Numbered from the stretch's first letter, positions 1-9,363 are shown. The stretch: 40,049 nt of DNA from Aquimarina sp. RZ0 (GCF_008370685.1 NZ_VTZU01000065.1:1-40049), one strand, 5' to 3'. Made by a program: numbers and translations. Notes: generated by a model not told the origin, from the sequence alone.

Positions 1-224
1 TGACTGAGCCAACCCTGAGTAACTTTGCCATCAGACGTTTTTTGTTCGTATCGTTCTGCATTCGTTGGATTGACACCAAGATTTATTAATTTTTGAGAAA
101 TCCCGGCAGGTACAGTACTCAATGTACTTTGCTCTATTGCTATAGTTTCAATATCATCCTTCTGACAAGAAACTAATAGTGTAGAAGCTATTAATCCGGT
201 TACGACTAATTTTAAGTGTTTCAT
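1..224 (-). CDS. N-terminal part of a lipoprotein, probable paralogue of the M57-type peptidase at 21867-22676
   Basis: Reading leftward from the ATG at 224, an open frame runs off the window edge after 74 codons. It begins MKHLKLVVTGLIA and has a lipoprotein signal ending in LLVSC (Cys20), so the product should be exported and lipid-anchored. The start MKHLK, the position of the lipid Cys, the acidic stretch after it and a following Pro-Ala-Gly-Ile-Ser-Gln-Lys-Leu segment resemble the opening of the metallopeptidase lipoprotein at 21867-22676. The two genes also share an A/T-rich leader (about 30 bp beside the ATG) and an upstream palindrome with the core TGTTAGATATCTAACA. The catalytic part, if any, lies outside the window, so peptidase function is inference. 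It is downstream of the AraC gene on the same strand, with 738 bp between. Confidence 0.7.
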   Translation of the reverse strand, partial: MKHLKLVVTGLIASTLLVSCQKDDIETIAIEQSTLSTVPAGISQKLINLGVNPTNAERYEQKTSDGKVTQGWLS

Positions 225-545
225 TTTATTTGATTTTAAGATTAAAAATTAATTACACGTTATTTTGTGATGTATCAAAAATCTTCCAGATACAAACTGT
301 ATATAGATTACTGATATTCGCGTTTTATTTTATAAGATATATTAAGGGATTGAGTCTTATTGTACAGATTCTAACCAAATGAACGGTTTTTTGTAACCAT
401 TATCTCGTCATTGATGTGAGATGACAGTTTGGGATGTATAACAGTACCGATTCATCAAAGATGAAAGCGTACTGTCATACTTTGTATGGGTATTTATAAG
501 GTTTGGAGCATTCATATATTTAAATTGAGATTCAATATTAATGTC

Positions 546-593
546 AAAAAAAATCATAGTATGTTAGATATCTAACATACTATGATTTTTTTT
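546..593. terminator. 48-bp perfect palindrome, probable bidirectional terminator
   Basis: The two arms are exactly complementary around the centre AGATATCT and end in eight A on the left and T on the right, so a transcript in either direction gives a long hairpin followed by U. It lies 370 bp past the stop of the minus-strand AraC gene and 320 bp before the lipoprotein gene at 224, so it could end the AraC transcript. The core TGTTAGATATCTAACA recurs in the palindrome at 22852-22889. A regulator binding site is an alternative. Confidence 0.6.
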
Positions 594-630
594 TTGACCA
601 TACTTTTTCAGAGATAAATTATTGTATTGC

Positions 631-924
631 TTAACAGTAATATAACATATAAACAATCTGTTGCCCATTTAGAAACAAGTATGTTAAAAAAACGTCAATT
701 CGAGACAGGCAATAAAAATTTTATCCCAAAAATGCCTGAATCACAACGGGGTTAAATAGTAGTTAGGTGGTTTCAACTTAACAGTAATATAACATATAAA
801 CAATCTGTTGCCCATTTAGAAACAAGTATGTTAAAAAAACGTCAATTCGAGACAGGCAATAAAAATTTTATCCCAAAAATGCCTAAATCACAACGGGGTT
901 AAATAGTAGTTAGGTGGTTTCAAC
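631..924. repeat. 147-bp unit duplicated in direct tandem
   Basis: Positions 631-777 and 778-924 are identical by eye except for G738 versus A885. Each unit holds a plus-strand 24-codon frame (681-755 and 828-902) starting MLKKRQFETG and ending SQRG; the single difference changes Glu to Lys in it. The unit also has a short inverted pair, CAGGCA and TGCCTG, and the variable base falls in that arm. I recognise no protein or RNA family. It fills most of the 738-bp gap between the lipoprotein start and the AraC gene; the rest, apart from the palindrome, shows nothing further. Confidence 0.85.
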
Positions 925-962
925 TTTCAGAATGATCATATCGTTTATAAACGTACGTTTCA

Positions 963-1844
963 CTATACTCTCATTTGTTGTTTCCTAAAATTACCTGGAG
1001 TTTTACCTGCATGTTTTTTAAAAACCCTGGAGAAATAAGATAAGTTCTCCAAACCTACTTTTTCTGCTATTTGTTGCAGCGAATGATTCGTAGTGAGTAA
1101 CAGTAATTGTGCCCGTTCCACTCTTTTTGATTGCATATAGAAATTAGGAGGCATCCCGAATTGCCGCTTAAAAACTCTCGAAAAATGATCTGTGCTAAGA
1201 TGGCAAAAAGAGGCTAACTCAGAGACCGTAATTTCTCTATGAAGGTTTTCACTAATATAACTAATCGTTTGGCTAATATCATTTATGGCGCGCGCCTTTA
1301 TGTTTATATCACTTTGCTCATTCATAAATCTGGATAACAAAATCCGCAGGATACCATTCGTTTCCAGATACTCTGCTGAGGATAATTGCTCATTTTTTTT
1401 CTGAAAATTAAGCAGCGTTGGTCTATTGTCATATACTTTGGGATCATCATCGATCAAGGCTCTCTCGGGGTTGATTTCCAGTAAGCGTTCAAAATAGTGC
1501 ATATCCATGGGAGCAGCCTTTATTTGATATACAAAAGGTGTAAGGTTAAAAACCGATATTCCGTTTTTGATTTCTTCAAAAAAGCTGATGTAATACTGCT
1601 CATGATAGTGATCACAGGTATATCTGCTATATATAAAACTGGGAATTAAATACATATACCCGGGTTGTAGTTCAAACTCTTTTTTAGAATGATACACCCT
1701 TGCACTGCCCTTGGTTATATAATATAGTCGTGTAAATGGACTGATCACATTATCATAGTTCCAGTCAGTGTTTAGATGAGCATATCCGATATTAAGTAAG
1801 GCTAATTGCAAGGATTGTAATACCTTTTGCATACTATAGTACAT
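963..1844 (-). CDS. AraC family transcriptional regulator
   Basis: The 293-residue product has the usual AraC layout: an N-terminal sensing part of about 180 residues, beta-rich with the segment GYMYLIPSF typical of cupin-like AraC N-domains, and a C-terminal DNA-binding domain from about 195 to 290. The two helix-turn-helix units are visible as VSELASFCHLSTDHFSRVFK and, after the linker, IAEKVGLENLSYFSRVFKKH followed by GKTPGNFRK. It is cytoplasmic, with no signal peptide. It is transcribed away from the cytochrome/DUF1549 gene with about 220 bp between the starts, so the likely target is that divergent promoter. The effector is unknown; a sugar or oligosaccharide is a reasonable guess from the family and surroundings. 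Confidence 0.93.
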   Translation of the reverse strand: MYYSMQKVLQSLQLALLNIGYAHLNTDWNYDNVISPFTRLYYITKGSARVYHSKKEFELQPGYMYLIPSFIYSRYTCDHYHEQYYISFFEEIKNGISVFNLTPFVYQIKAAPMDMHYFERLLEINPERALIDDDPKVYDNRPTLLNFQKKNEQLSSAEYLETNGILRILLSRFMNEQSDINIKARAINDISQTISYISENLHREITVSELASFCHLSTDHFSRVFKRQFGMPPNFYMQSKRVERAQLLLLTTNHSLQQIAEKVGLENLSYFSRVFKKHAGKTPGNFRKQQMRV

Positions 1845-2063
1845 TCATTAAGCATTTCGGAATTTTGGATCAATAAAACCTGAATATGCCGTAAATTATT
1901 TGATATAAAAATAGCGTTTTTATTCATCAAAAGTCGTTTTTGTAATAATTTATAAGGTTTTTTTATTAAAATATATCGGAAATGTACATAGTATACCCTT
2001 TTTTAGTCAATAGATATTAGATGCGTGTATCCTAACTTTGGTAAGATATTAAATTCAGGATAT

Positions 2064-5000
2064 ATGTCGGTGTATAGAAGTGTACTCACTCTGGTGATTT
2101 TGATTACTTTTTTTTCGTGTGGAGATCCGGATTTTCCAGATGAGGTGGCTATAGCATATGATAAACTTCCGGAGAAATTAGATTTTAATCAGCATGTAAA
2201 ACCTATTTTATCTGATAAGTGTTATCTATGCCATGGACCAGATAAAGCAAAAATATCAGCAGGATTGCAATTACATAGCCCACAGACTGCGTATTCAGAA
2301 CTTCCGGAATCTCCAGGTACGTTTGCTATTGATCCTGGAAATCTAAAAAACTCTCAAGTATTTTATAGAATACTATCTGATGATCCTGCTATGGTAATGC
2401 CTACTCCCGAATCTCATTTGACGCTGACATCAGTAGAAAAGGCAACACTAATCAAATGGATTGAAGACGGAGCAGAATATAAAGATCATTGGGCGTTCAT
2501 CCCTATCAAAAAAACAGCAATTCCCGAAGTAAAGGCTATTACTACAATTAAAAAACCTATTGATGCGTATATACTATCTGCACTGGAGTCAAAACAATTA
2601 TCTTTTGCTCCACTGGCGGATAAAGAAACTATTTTGCGCAGAGTATCATTTGATCTTACTGGGATACCACCAACTGTAGATGAGATAAATGCATTTTTAT
2701 CAGATAATAGTGATAACGCTTATGAAAAACAGGTAGATCGGTTATTAGCATCTCCGCAATATGGAGAACAGATGGCATCAGCGTGGATGGATGTGGCTCG
2801 TTTTGCCGATACCCATGGTTATAGTACCGATGGCTATAGAGATATGTCTCCCTGGAGGGATTGGGTTATTGATGCCATTAATAAAAACCAATCCTATGAT
2901 CAGTTTATCATCTGGCAATTAGCAGGAGATTTGATAGAAAATCCTACTCGTGAGATGAAACTGGCAACTGCATTCAATCGAATCCATCCGCAGAATATGG
3001 AGGGAGGCATTGTCAATGAAGAGTTTCTGGTCGAGTATGCAGTCGATAGGGCAAGTACTGCTGGACAAGCATTGATGGGACTTACAGTGGCTTGTGCTCG
3101 CTGTCATGATCATAAGTATGATCCTGTTTCTCAAAAGAATTTCTATGAGATGACTTCTTTTTTTAATAATATTAATGAATTTGGTCAGATATCCTGGAAT
3201 GGCGCTATGCCCACTCCTACAATGCTCTGGACTACAGAAGAAGAGGAGAAGATGTTAGCATATATGGATACTCTGGTCAAAGAGAAAGAAACTGAAATTG
3301 AAGTAACCAAAAAAGAAATTGCTCAGGAAGCAAAACAGTGGATTGCCAATAATGAATACCAATCCATATACTTTTCTAAAAAAGGACTGGTTGGTTTCTA
3401 TGATCTCAATAATGAGTCATTGATCAATAAGGTGCGTCCTTCTCAAAAAGGAACGATGAAACGTGAATATACAGAAGGACAGCCGATTCATTTGGTTGAT
3501 GCTCGCACAGGAAAAGGAATACAGTTCAATGGTGACACCTGGTTAGACTTAAAAGAAGTGGGGGTTTTTGGTCGTCATCAACCCTTTTCTGTTGGGGTCT
3601 GGATAAAAGTACCAAAAGAAATTACGGATGGAAATATTTTTCATAAAGGTAATGGGGCAATTCTGCATGCCTGGAGAGGATATCACCTCAAAATAGTGAA
3701 TAATAAGCTGGAAATCCTAATGGCGCATACGGGACCCGATAATATGATACAAGAGCAGACCAGAATTGATGTTCCAAAAGATCGCTGGACACATGTTGCT
3801 GTTACCTATGACGGATCAAGTAGCGCATCCGGTTACAAAGTATACGTAAACGGAAAAGAGCTGGAAACAGAGGTAATCAATGATAACTTGTACAAAGACA
3901 TCCTTTTTAGAAATAAAAAAGAACCCGCACTTCAGTTTGGGGCACGTCTGCGGGGAAAAGGAATTGCAGGAGCAGTGATAGATGATATTGCAGTATATAA
4001 CCGTGAGTTGTCACCGATAGAAATGTTGCAACTGGCAGAAAACAAAGACGTAGACTCACTACTATCAAAAAAATCATCATTATTAGATCCTGTAGAAAAG
4101 AAAGCATTAGCGCAACATTATATCATGCACTCTTCTGCAATAGAGAAAAAGCACAAAACACTTACAGAGGTCAGAAAGGCCTTGGTAGACAGTGTAGAAC
4201 CTATACAGGAAGTCATGATCATGAAGGAAACAGCTCCTGTACAATCCTATGTATTGGATAGAGGTGTGTATGATGCCAGAGCAGAAAAAGTATATCCTGA
4301 TACGCCGGAATTCTTACCGCCAATGTCTGATGGCGCGCCTAAGAACCGATTGGGTTTTGCCAAATGGCTATTTCAGAAAGAACATCCGTTAACCTCCAGA
4401 GTGGCAGTAAATCGTATATGGCAACACTTCTTTGGTGTAGGATTAGTAAAAACATCAGAAGACTTTGGGAATCAGGGAGAAATGCCAAGTCACCCGGAAC
4501 TACTGGACTATTTAGCAATGGATTTTATGTGTCGTAATTGGGATATAAAAGCATTTATTAAAGAGCTGGTACTATCCAATACCTATCGCCAGGACTCCAG
4601 AGTATCAGAAGAAGTAAGAAAATTAGATCCAGAAAATAGATTATTAGCCCGAGGTCCTTCGAAACGGATGACAGGAGAAATGTTGAGGGATAATGCACTG
4701 GCGGCAAGTGGACTTTTACATAAAAAAATAGGAGGAGAAAGTGTAAAACCATACCAACCTGCTGGATTATGGGAAGTAAATAGAGGGAAATATGAGCAGG
4801 ATACAGGAACAAAGTTATATAGACGTAGTATGTATACTATATGGAAACGCTCTGTACCACACCCCACACTGGCAACATTTGATACGCCTGCCAGAGATGT
4901 GTGTACAATGCGCAGACAGGAAACCAATACTCCATTACAGGCATTGGTATTATTAAATGATCCTACGTATATCGAAGCGGCTCGGGTATTGGGTAAGAAA

Positions 5001-5270
5001 ATTACAGAAGCTCCCCAGATCGAAGAAGGGGTTCAATACGTGTTCAGAAGTTTAACAGGAAGAAGACCTACGGTAAGAGAATTAAAAATATTAGTAGAGT
5101 TACAAAATAAAGAGTATAAAAAGTTTATTGCAGACGAGAATAAAATGGAAGGATGGCTCCATACAGGAGCATTCCGGTTGACTCAGGACGATAATAAAGC
5201 ATTAATAGCGGCAAATGCAGTGGTAGCCAGTACCATTATGAATTCTGATGCTACTATTACAAAAAGATAA
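2064..5270 (+). CDS. Cytochrome c (PSCyt1)/DUF1549/LamG/DUF1553 lipoprotein
   Basis: The frame is open from a GTG at 2025, but the ATG at 2064 directly precedes a good lipoprotein signal (MSVYRSVLTLVILITFFSC), so I take 2064 (1068 residues). Seen in order: planctomycete-type cytochrome c segment at 38-100 with one haem motif, Cys53-Tyr-Leu-Cys56-His57; DUF1549 at about 164-370 with the usual LRRVSFDLTGIPPT and VACARCHDHKYDP segments; a concanavalin-like LamG domain at about 441-650; DUF1553 at about 760-1060 with NRIWQHFFGVGLV and RRQETNTPLQAL. The product should be in the periplasm or on the outer membrane. Proteins of this build are abundant in Planctomycetota and also occur in polysaccharide loci of Bacteroidota, where their reaction is unknown; carbohydrate oxidation has been suggested. 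It lies five bases before the DUF1501 gene, which is its usual partner. Confidence 0.93.
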   Translation: MSVYRSVLTLVILITFFSCGDPDFPDEVAIAYDKLPEKLDFNQHVKPILSDKCYLCHGPDKAKISAGLQLHSPQTAYSELPESPGTFAIDPGNLKNSQVFYRILSDDPAMVMPTPESHLTLTSVEKATLIKWIEDGAEYKDHWAFIPIKKTAIPEVKAITTIKKPIDAYILSALESKQLSFAPLADKETILRRVSFDLTGIPPTVDEINAFLSDNSDNAYEKQVDRLLASPQYGEQMASAWMDVARFADTHGYSTDGYRDMSPWRDWVIDAINKNQSYDQFIIWQLAGDLIENPTREMKLATAFNRIHPQNMEGGIVNEEFLVEYAVDRASTAGQALMGLTVACARCHDHKYDPVSQKNFYEMTSFFNNINEFGQISWNGAMPTPTMLWTTEEEEKMLAYMDTLVKEKETEIEVTKKEIAQEAKQWIANNEYQSIYFSKKGLVGFYDLNNESLINKVRPSQKGTMKREYTEGQPIHLVDARTGKGIQFNGDTWLDLKEVGVFGRHQPFSVGVWIKVPKEITDGNIFHKGNGAILHAWRGYHLKIVNNKLEILMAHTGPDNMIQEQTRIDVPKDRWTHVAVTYDGSSSASGYKVYVNGKELETEVINDNLYKDILFRNKKEPALQFGARLRGKGIAGAVIDDIAVYNRELSPIEMLQLAENKDVDSLLSKKSSLLDPVEKKALAQHYIMHSSAIEKKHKTLTEVRKALVDSVEPIQEVMIMKETAPVQSYVLDRGVYDARAEKVYPDTPEFLPPMSDGAPKNRLGFAKWLFQKEHPLTSRVAVNRIWQHFFGVGLVKTSEDFGNQGEMPSHPELLDYLAMDFMCRNWDIKAFIKELVLSNTYRQDSRVSEEVRKLDPENRLLARGPSKRMTGEMLRDNALAASGLLHKKIGGESVKPYQPAGLWEVNRGKYEQDTGTKLYRRSMYTIWKRSVPHPTLATFDTPARDVCTMRRQETNTPLQALVLLNDPTYIEAARVLGKKITEAPQIEEGVQYVFRSLTGRRPTVRELKILVELQNKEYKKFIADENKMEGWLHTGAFRLTQDDNKALIAANAVVASTIMNSDATITKR

Positions 5271-5275
5271 GAACT

Positions 5276-6781
5276 ATGTGTGATCACCACGACACGTTGA
5301 GATCTGATAATAAAGATTTACAACAAATAGAAAAAATGTATGACAGAAGAGCATTTTTGACCAAAACATCTCTTGGATTAGGAGCAATAGCTTTAGGATC
5401 ATTACTCAATACAGATAAAATATGGAGTAATGCAAAGAAGAATACGGTACCAGATATGCAAATGTTTAGCAGGAATGATCTTGGTCTTCCTCACCATATG
5501 CCCAAGGCAAAACGAGCTATTTACTTATTTCAGAGCGGAGGACCATCGCAATTAGAATTATTTGATTATAAACCGAAGTTAAAAGATCTGTTTGGTCAGG
5601 ATCTTCCTGATTCTGTAAGAAAAGGGCAAAGACTTACAGGAATGAGTGCTGATCAAACGACATTTCCGATTGCAGCATCTACGATTGATTTTAAGCAGTA
5701 TGGTAGATCCCGTGCTTGGGTAAGTGATGCAATGCCATACCTGTCAGAAGTTGTAGATGATATATGTTTTATCAAATCCATGCAGACAGATGCTATCAAT
5801 CATGATCCGGCAATCACATTTTTCCAGACTGGAAGCCAGCAACCCGGCAGACCTTCTATAGGTTCGTGGTTGAGTTATGGATTAGGATCCGATAATGAAA
5901 ACCTTCCTACATTCATCACACTAGTTTCCAAAAACGGAGGAGGACAACCTCTATATTCACGTTTATGGGGAAATGGATTTCTGCCTACAGAACATCAGGG
6001 GGTACAATTCAGATCAGGAAAAGATCCGGTTTTATACCTATCTGACCCAGAAAATTATGACGGACAAGACCGCAGGCAAATGCTGGATTACTTACATAAG
6101 CTTAATGAAGTTCAGTATGACTCTTATGGAGATCCGGAGATCAATGCCCGTATGTCTCAATACGAGATGGCATTCCGGATGCAGACCTCTGTACCAGAAG
6201 TAACCAATATGGACGATGAACCGGAGTATATATTTGACTTGTATGGAGAAGATAGCCGTGATCCGGGAACCTATGCTGCTAACTGCATGTTGGGGAGGAA
6301 ATTATTAGAAAAGGGGGTCAAATTCGTTCAGTTATACCATCAGGGATGGGATCAGCATCTGGGGTGCCCGGGAGGTGTAAAAGGAAATGCCAAAAAAACG
6401 GATCAAGCCAATGCAGCACTGATCAAAGATCTAAAGCAAAGAGGAATGTTTGAGGACACCTTACTGATTTGGGGAGGAGAATTTGGCAGGACCGTATATT
6501 CTCAGGGTAAGCTAACAGCTACTAATTATGGCAGAGATCACCACCCTAAAGCATTTACTATGTTTATGGCTGGAGCAGGAGTTAAACCTGGATTCACCTA
6601 TGGTGAGACAGATGATTTCAGTTACAATGTAGTAAAAGACCCGGTACATACTCATGATTTTCAGGCGACGTTGCTACATTTGTTTGGGATCAACCACGAA
6701 CGACTGATTTACAAACATCAGGGCAGACGTTTCAGGTTAACAGATGTTCACGGACATGTGGTAAAAGATATTTTGAGTTAA
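5276..6781 (+). CDS. DUF1501 family protein with Tat-type signal
   Basis: The 501-residue protein starts five bases after the DUF1549/DUF1553 gene, so the two are surely co-transcribed. Residues about 23-45 hold Asp-Arg-Arg-Ala-Phe-Leu followed by a hydrophobic stretch (LGLGAIALGSLL), a twin-arginine export signal preceded by an unusually long polar N-tail. The body is DUF1501, a member of the alkaline-phosphatase/sulfatase-like fold group: the opening QSGGPSQLELFDYKP, then NHDPAITFFQTGS, LIWGGEFGRTVYSQ and GRDHHPKAFTMFMAG, which carry the His/Asp metal-ligand candidates. Export folded through Tat suits a metal-bound enzyme. The reaction of the family is not established. Pairing with a cytochrome c/DUF1553 partner is the standard arrangement. 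A later in-frame Met before DRRAF is an alternative start. Confidence 0.92.
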   Translation: MCDHHDTLRSDNKDLQQIEKMYDRRAFLTKTSLGLGAIALGSLLNTDKIWSNAKKNTVPDMQMFSRNDLGLPHHMPKAKRAIYLFQSGGPSQLELFDYKPKLKDLFGQDLPDSVRKGQRLTGMSADQTTFPIAASTIDFKQYGRSRAWVSDAMPYLSEVVDDICFIKSMQTDAINHDPAITFFQTGSQQPGRPSIGSWLSYGLGSDNENLPTFITLVSKNGGGQPLYSRLWGNGFLPTEHQGVQFRSGKDPVLYLSDPENYDGQDRRQMLDYLHKLNEVQYDSYGDPEINARMSQYEMAFRMQTSVPEVTNMDDEPEYIFDLYGEDSRDPGTYAANCMLGRKLLEKGVKFVQLYHQGWDQHLGCPGGVKGNAKKTDQANAALIKDLKQRGMFEDTLLIWGGEFGRTVYSQGKLTATNYGRDHHPKAFTMFMAGAGVKPGFTYGETDDFSYNVVKDPVHTHDFQATLLHLFGINHERLIYKHQGRRFRLTDVHGHVVKDILS

Positions 6782-6786
6782 TCATA

Positions 6787-6896
6787 AGGGGGTTCCCTTG
6801 CGGTCGGGCTATCCACTATATCTTTTTATTTTATAAGTATGGATTTGTAGAAAGATAAAATAAAAAGGATGCCGTTGCTATCCCTAACCCAAAAAA
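6787..6896. repeat. Imperfect palindromic element downstream of the DUF1501 gene
   Basis: The inner arms ATCTTTTTATTTTAT and the complement of GATAAAATAAAAAGGAT pair over about 15 bp around a 25-base loop. The outer flanks (GGGTTCCCTTGCGG on the left; CCGTTGCTATCCCTAACCC on the right) match less well. The words GGGCTATCC, CTATATCTTTT and GGATGCCGTTGCTATCCC resemble an intergenic repeat I remember from Flavobacteriia; this is from memory only. It may also end the DUF1549-DUF1501 transcript. I see nothing in the following stretch 6897-7223 beyond the leader of the next gene. Confidence 0.5.
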
Positions 6897-7223
6897 AACA
6901 GAATGATTCTGATTACAAACCTAAATTGGTATCATAACCTTTTAGATAGAAAAGTCGAGATAAATTCAATATGAATACGATGTAAAAAGAGTAATTTTAA
7001 GAAAGCATTGCAAACAACCCCTTGAGTGATGTATATCGCTATAGGAAGATGCGCAAGATTCTGGGAAAGTCAAAATAAGCGGTACGTTATATCGGGTTTT
7101 CGGGAAAACTCTGAAAAATGATTAAAATTTCACATCCACAAAAAGGTACATGAAGTTTTAGAAAAAAATAGTAGCTGCCTTTATAATTTAATTTATGATC
7201 AATAAACACTAAAAATCAAAATT

Positions 7224-8600
7224 GTGAAAGAAGTATCAGATATTGTATTATTTTTTGGCAGATTCCATCCCTTGGTCGTGCATTTACCAATTGGTTTTTT
7301 GTTTTTTGCCTTTATTCTGGAAATTTTTGCACGCTATAAAAAAGATAAAGCCTTTACTGTAGCTGTTCCACTGGCATTACTTCTTGGAGCAATCAGTGCT
7401 CTGTTTGCCTGTATTTTAGGCTATATGTTGTCACTTAGCGGTGATTATGAAAAAGAAGCCCTGGATACACATTTTTGGTTTGGGATCGCGACCACTATCA
7501 TTGCCTTTATTGCCTGGCTACTAAGTGCAAAAAAAATAAAAATCCCCGCATTACAGAAGGAAAAACCATATATGGCAATAATAGCTTTCATTGTAATTAT
7601 ATTGAGTATTACCGGTCATTATGGTGGAAATCTTACTCATGGGTCAGATTACCTTACTGCCTATTTGCCTATCGGGAAAGAAAAAAAGAAAGATATTATA
7701 GCAGTAACCTCAATAGAAGAAGCTCAAATTTTTAATCATCTGGTAGCTCCTATTTTGGATGACAAATGTATGAGTTGTCATAATGCATCAAAAAAGAAAG
7801 GGCAATTATCTTTTGTGAATGAAGAAGCGATACAAAAAGGAGGTAAATCCGGTCCGGTTTTTATAGCAAGAAATCCTGAGCAGTCAGAAATGATACGTAG
7901 GGTAGTATTACCACCGCACGATGATAAGTTTATGCCTCCTAAAGGAAAAACACCTCTTACGGATGATGAAATTGCGATACTTAACTATTGGATAGCTCAG
8001 GGTAATGGTAGTTTTGAAACAACAGTTGGTGCAGTAGATACTCCAGAAAATATTAGTATACTAGCCAGTGATATGTTGGGGCTGGAAGCTGGAGGAGGAC
8101 AAAAAGAGGTGTTGGGTACAGGACCGGTAGTTGCGCCAGAAATTATTACTGAATTATCAGCATCGGGATTTAGGATAAGAGAATTAATAGCAGGATCAAA
8201 CTTACTCGATATTGCCTTAACTTCTGGTCAGAAAGGGGTAACAGCGGATAAACTCACCAGGATGATGACTCAATTGACAAAGATCGAGAAGAATATCATC
8301 TGGCTATCATTACCGGCTAATGGGATTACAGATGAACACCTTAAAACCATTGCAAAATTTCAGAATCTCAAAAAATTAAAGCTGGAGAAAAACCCTATTA
8401 CGGATATAGGAATTGAATATCTTTCGGTTCTTGAAAATCTGGAATCATTGAATGTGTATCAAACCAATATTACCCAAAGCAGTATTCCTGTTTTTTTAAA
8501 AATGAAACGTCTGAAAAAAGTATATATCTGGGGAACAGCAATTGATAAGGAAAAACTTCCTGAAGTTTCTGAAGGAAAAATGCTTGATTTTATTCTGTAA
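7224..8600 (+). CDS. Membrane DUF2231/cytochrome c (PSCyt1) protein with C-terminal leucine-rich repeats
   Basis: The start is a GTG at 7224. The 458-residue protein begins with the DUF2231 signature (FFGRFHPLVVHLPIGFLFFA) and has four predicted membrane spans within the first about 135 residues. A planctomycete-type cytochrome c domain follows at about 165-265 with one haem motif, Cys182-Met-Ser-Cys185-His186, and a KFMPPKG segment with a Met that may be the distal ligand. Residues about 335-450 carry leucine-rich repeats (LPANGITDEHLKTIAKFQNL and following). This fits a haem protein tethered in the inner membrane, passing electrons for the DUF1549/DUF1501 module upstream; that role is inference. 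It is five bases from the SGNH hydrolase gene. Confidence 0.9.
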   Translation: MKEVSDIVLFFGRFHPLVVHLPIGFLFFAFILEIFARYKKDKAFTVAVPLALLLGAISALFACILGYMLSLSGDYEKEALDTHFWFGIATTIIAFIAWLLSAKKIKIPALQKEKPYMAIIAFIVIILSITGHYGGNLTHGSDYLTAYLPIGKEKKKDIIAVTSIEEAQIFNHLVAPILDDKCMSCHNASKKKGQLSFVNEEAIQKGGKSGPVFIARNPEQSEMIRRVVLPPHDDKFMPPKGKTPLTDDEIAILNYWIAQGNGSFETTVGAVDTPENISILASDMLGLEAGGGQKEVLGTGPVVAPEIITELSASGFRIRELIAGSNLLDIALTSGQKGVTADKLTRMMTQLTKIEKNIIWLSLPANGITDEHLKTIAKFQNLKKLKLEKNPITDIGIEYLSVLENLESLNVYQTNITQSSIPVFLKMKRLKKVYIWGTAIDKEKLPEVSEGKMLDFIL

Positions 8601-8604
8601 TTAT

Positions 8605-9363
8605 ATGCTTAGAAGCGTTTTTATAAAGAATAGTTTACTCGGGATATCTTCTGTTTTTTTTGGAGATTTGATAGTACAGAGCTGCTCAACTGAAAAATTC
8701 CCTTTCAAAAAAAATCAAAGAATAGGTTGTATAGGTGATAGTGTTACCTATTCTGGAGGAAATGGCTATGTAGAATTATTACAGCAATCTATGGATGAGA
8801 CATCTCCGGAATATAACCTGAAATGTATCAATCTGGGGTTGAATAGTGAGACAATTACCGGGTTGACAGAAGGTGATCACCTAGGAGCAAGGCCTTATCT
8901 TTTTGACCGTTTAGAAACGGTATTGGATGCAAATGATCTGGATGTTTTATTTTTTTGTTATGGAATCAATTGTGGTATTTACAACCCTCCTTCAGTCGAC
9001 ATTTTTGATAAATACAAAAAAGGAGTAATACGGTATTTAGAAATTATAAAAAGCAGAAATATCAGGACAATTCTTCTGACTCCACCTCCGTTGCTATTGG
9101 TTCAAAAAGACAATCAAAAAGATAAAACTACTCAGAATACTCAATACAGCTGGAAAAATCCATACCCCAGATACGATCAAGAAGTGATTCAGCAGTTTAG
9201 GGACATTATTTTGCAAATACATCACCCATCTGTTATCGCAAAGATCGATATCCACACTCCTCTCACTCAGGAGGCTGACCAATCCTATAGCACTGATCCT
9301 ATACATCCAAATAATCACGGAAATCAGTTGATTGTAGATACTATTGTGAAGAGTCTGTTATAA
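8605..9363 (+). CDS. SGNH/GDSL hydrolase, probable lipoprotein
   Basis: The frame is open from 8542 inside the previous gene, but the ATG at 8605, five bases after that gene's stop, gives a proper export signal ending VQSC, so I choose it (252 residues). SGNH blocks are visible: Gly-Asp-Ser at 44-46 (GCIGDSVTYSGG, nucleophile Ser46), NLGLNSETITGL for block II, CYGINCG for block III (Asn present but the usual Asn-Asp is Asn-Cys), and DPIHPNNHGNQ for block V with Asp231 and His234. The family cleaves ester bonds, often acetyl groups on polysaccharides. Its place after three export-directed genes suggests an extracytoplasmic acyl-esterase acting on the same substrate. Confidence 0.88.
   Translation: MLRSVFIKNSLLGISSVFFGDLIVQSCSTEKFPFKKNQRIGCIGDSVTYSGGNGYVELLQQSMDETSPEYNLKCINLGLNSETITGLTEGDHLGARPYLFDRLETVLDANDLDVLFFCYGINCGIYNPPSVDIFDKYKKGVIRYLEIIKSRNIRTILLTPPPLLLVQKDNQKDKTTQNTQYSWKNPYPRYDQEVIQQFRDIILQIHHPSVIAKIDIHTPLTQEADQSYSTDPIHPNNHGNQLIVDTIVKSLL

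Noticed and set aside
631..924. CRISPR array
   Set aside because: There are two long tandem copies with no spacers; no other regularly spaced repeats exist in the window.
2025..2063. GTG start giving 13 more residues on the cytochrome/DUF1549 protein
   Set aside because: The extension puts polar residues before the lipoprotein signal; the ATG at 2064 gives a normal signal.
4558..4927. Two minus-strand frames within the DUF1553 region
   Set aside because: They are opposite to a strong, domain-supported gene and carry no motifs; they are shadows.
8542..8604. Earlier ATG for the SGNH hydrolase
   Set aside because: It would overlap the preceding gene by 59 bases and bury the export signal; the ATG at 8605 follows that gene's stop directly.
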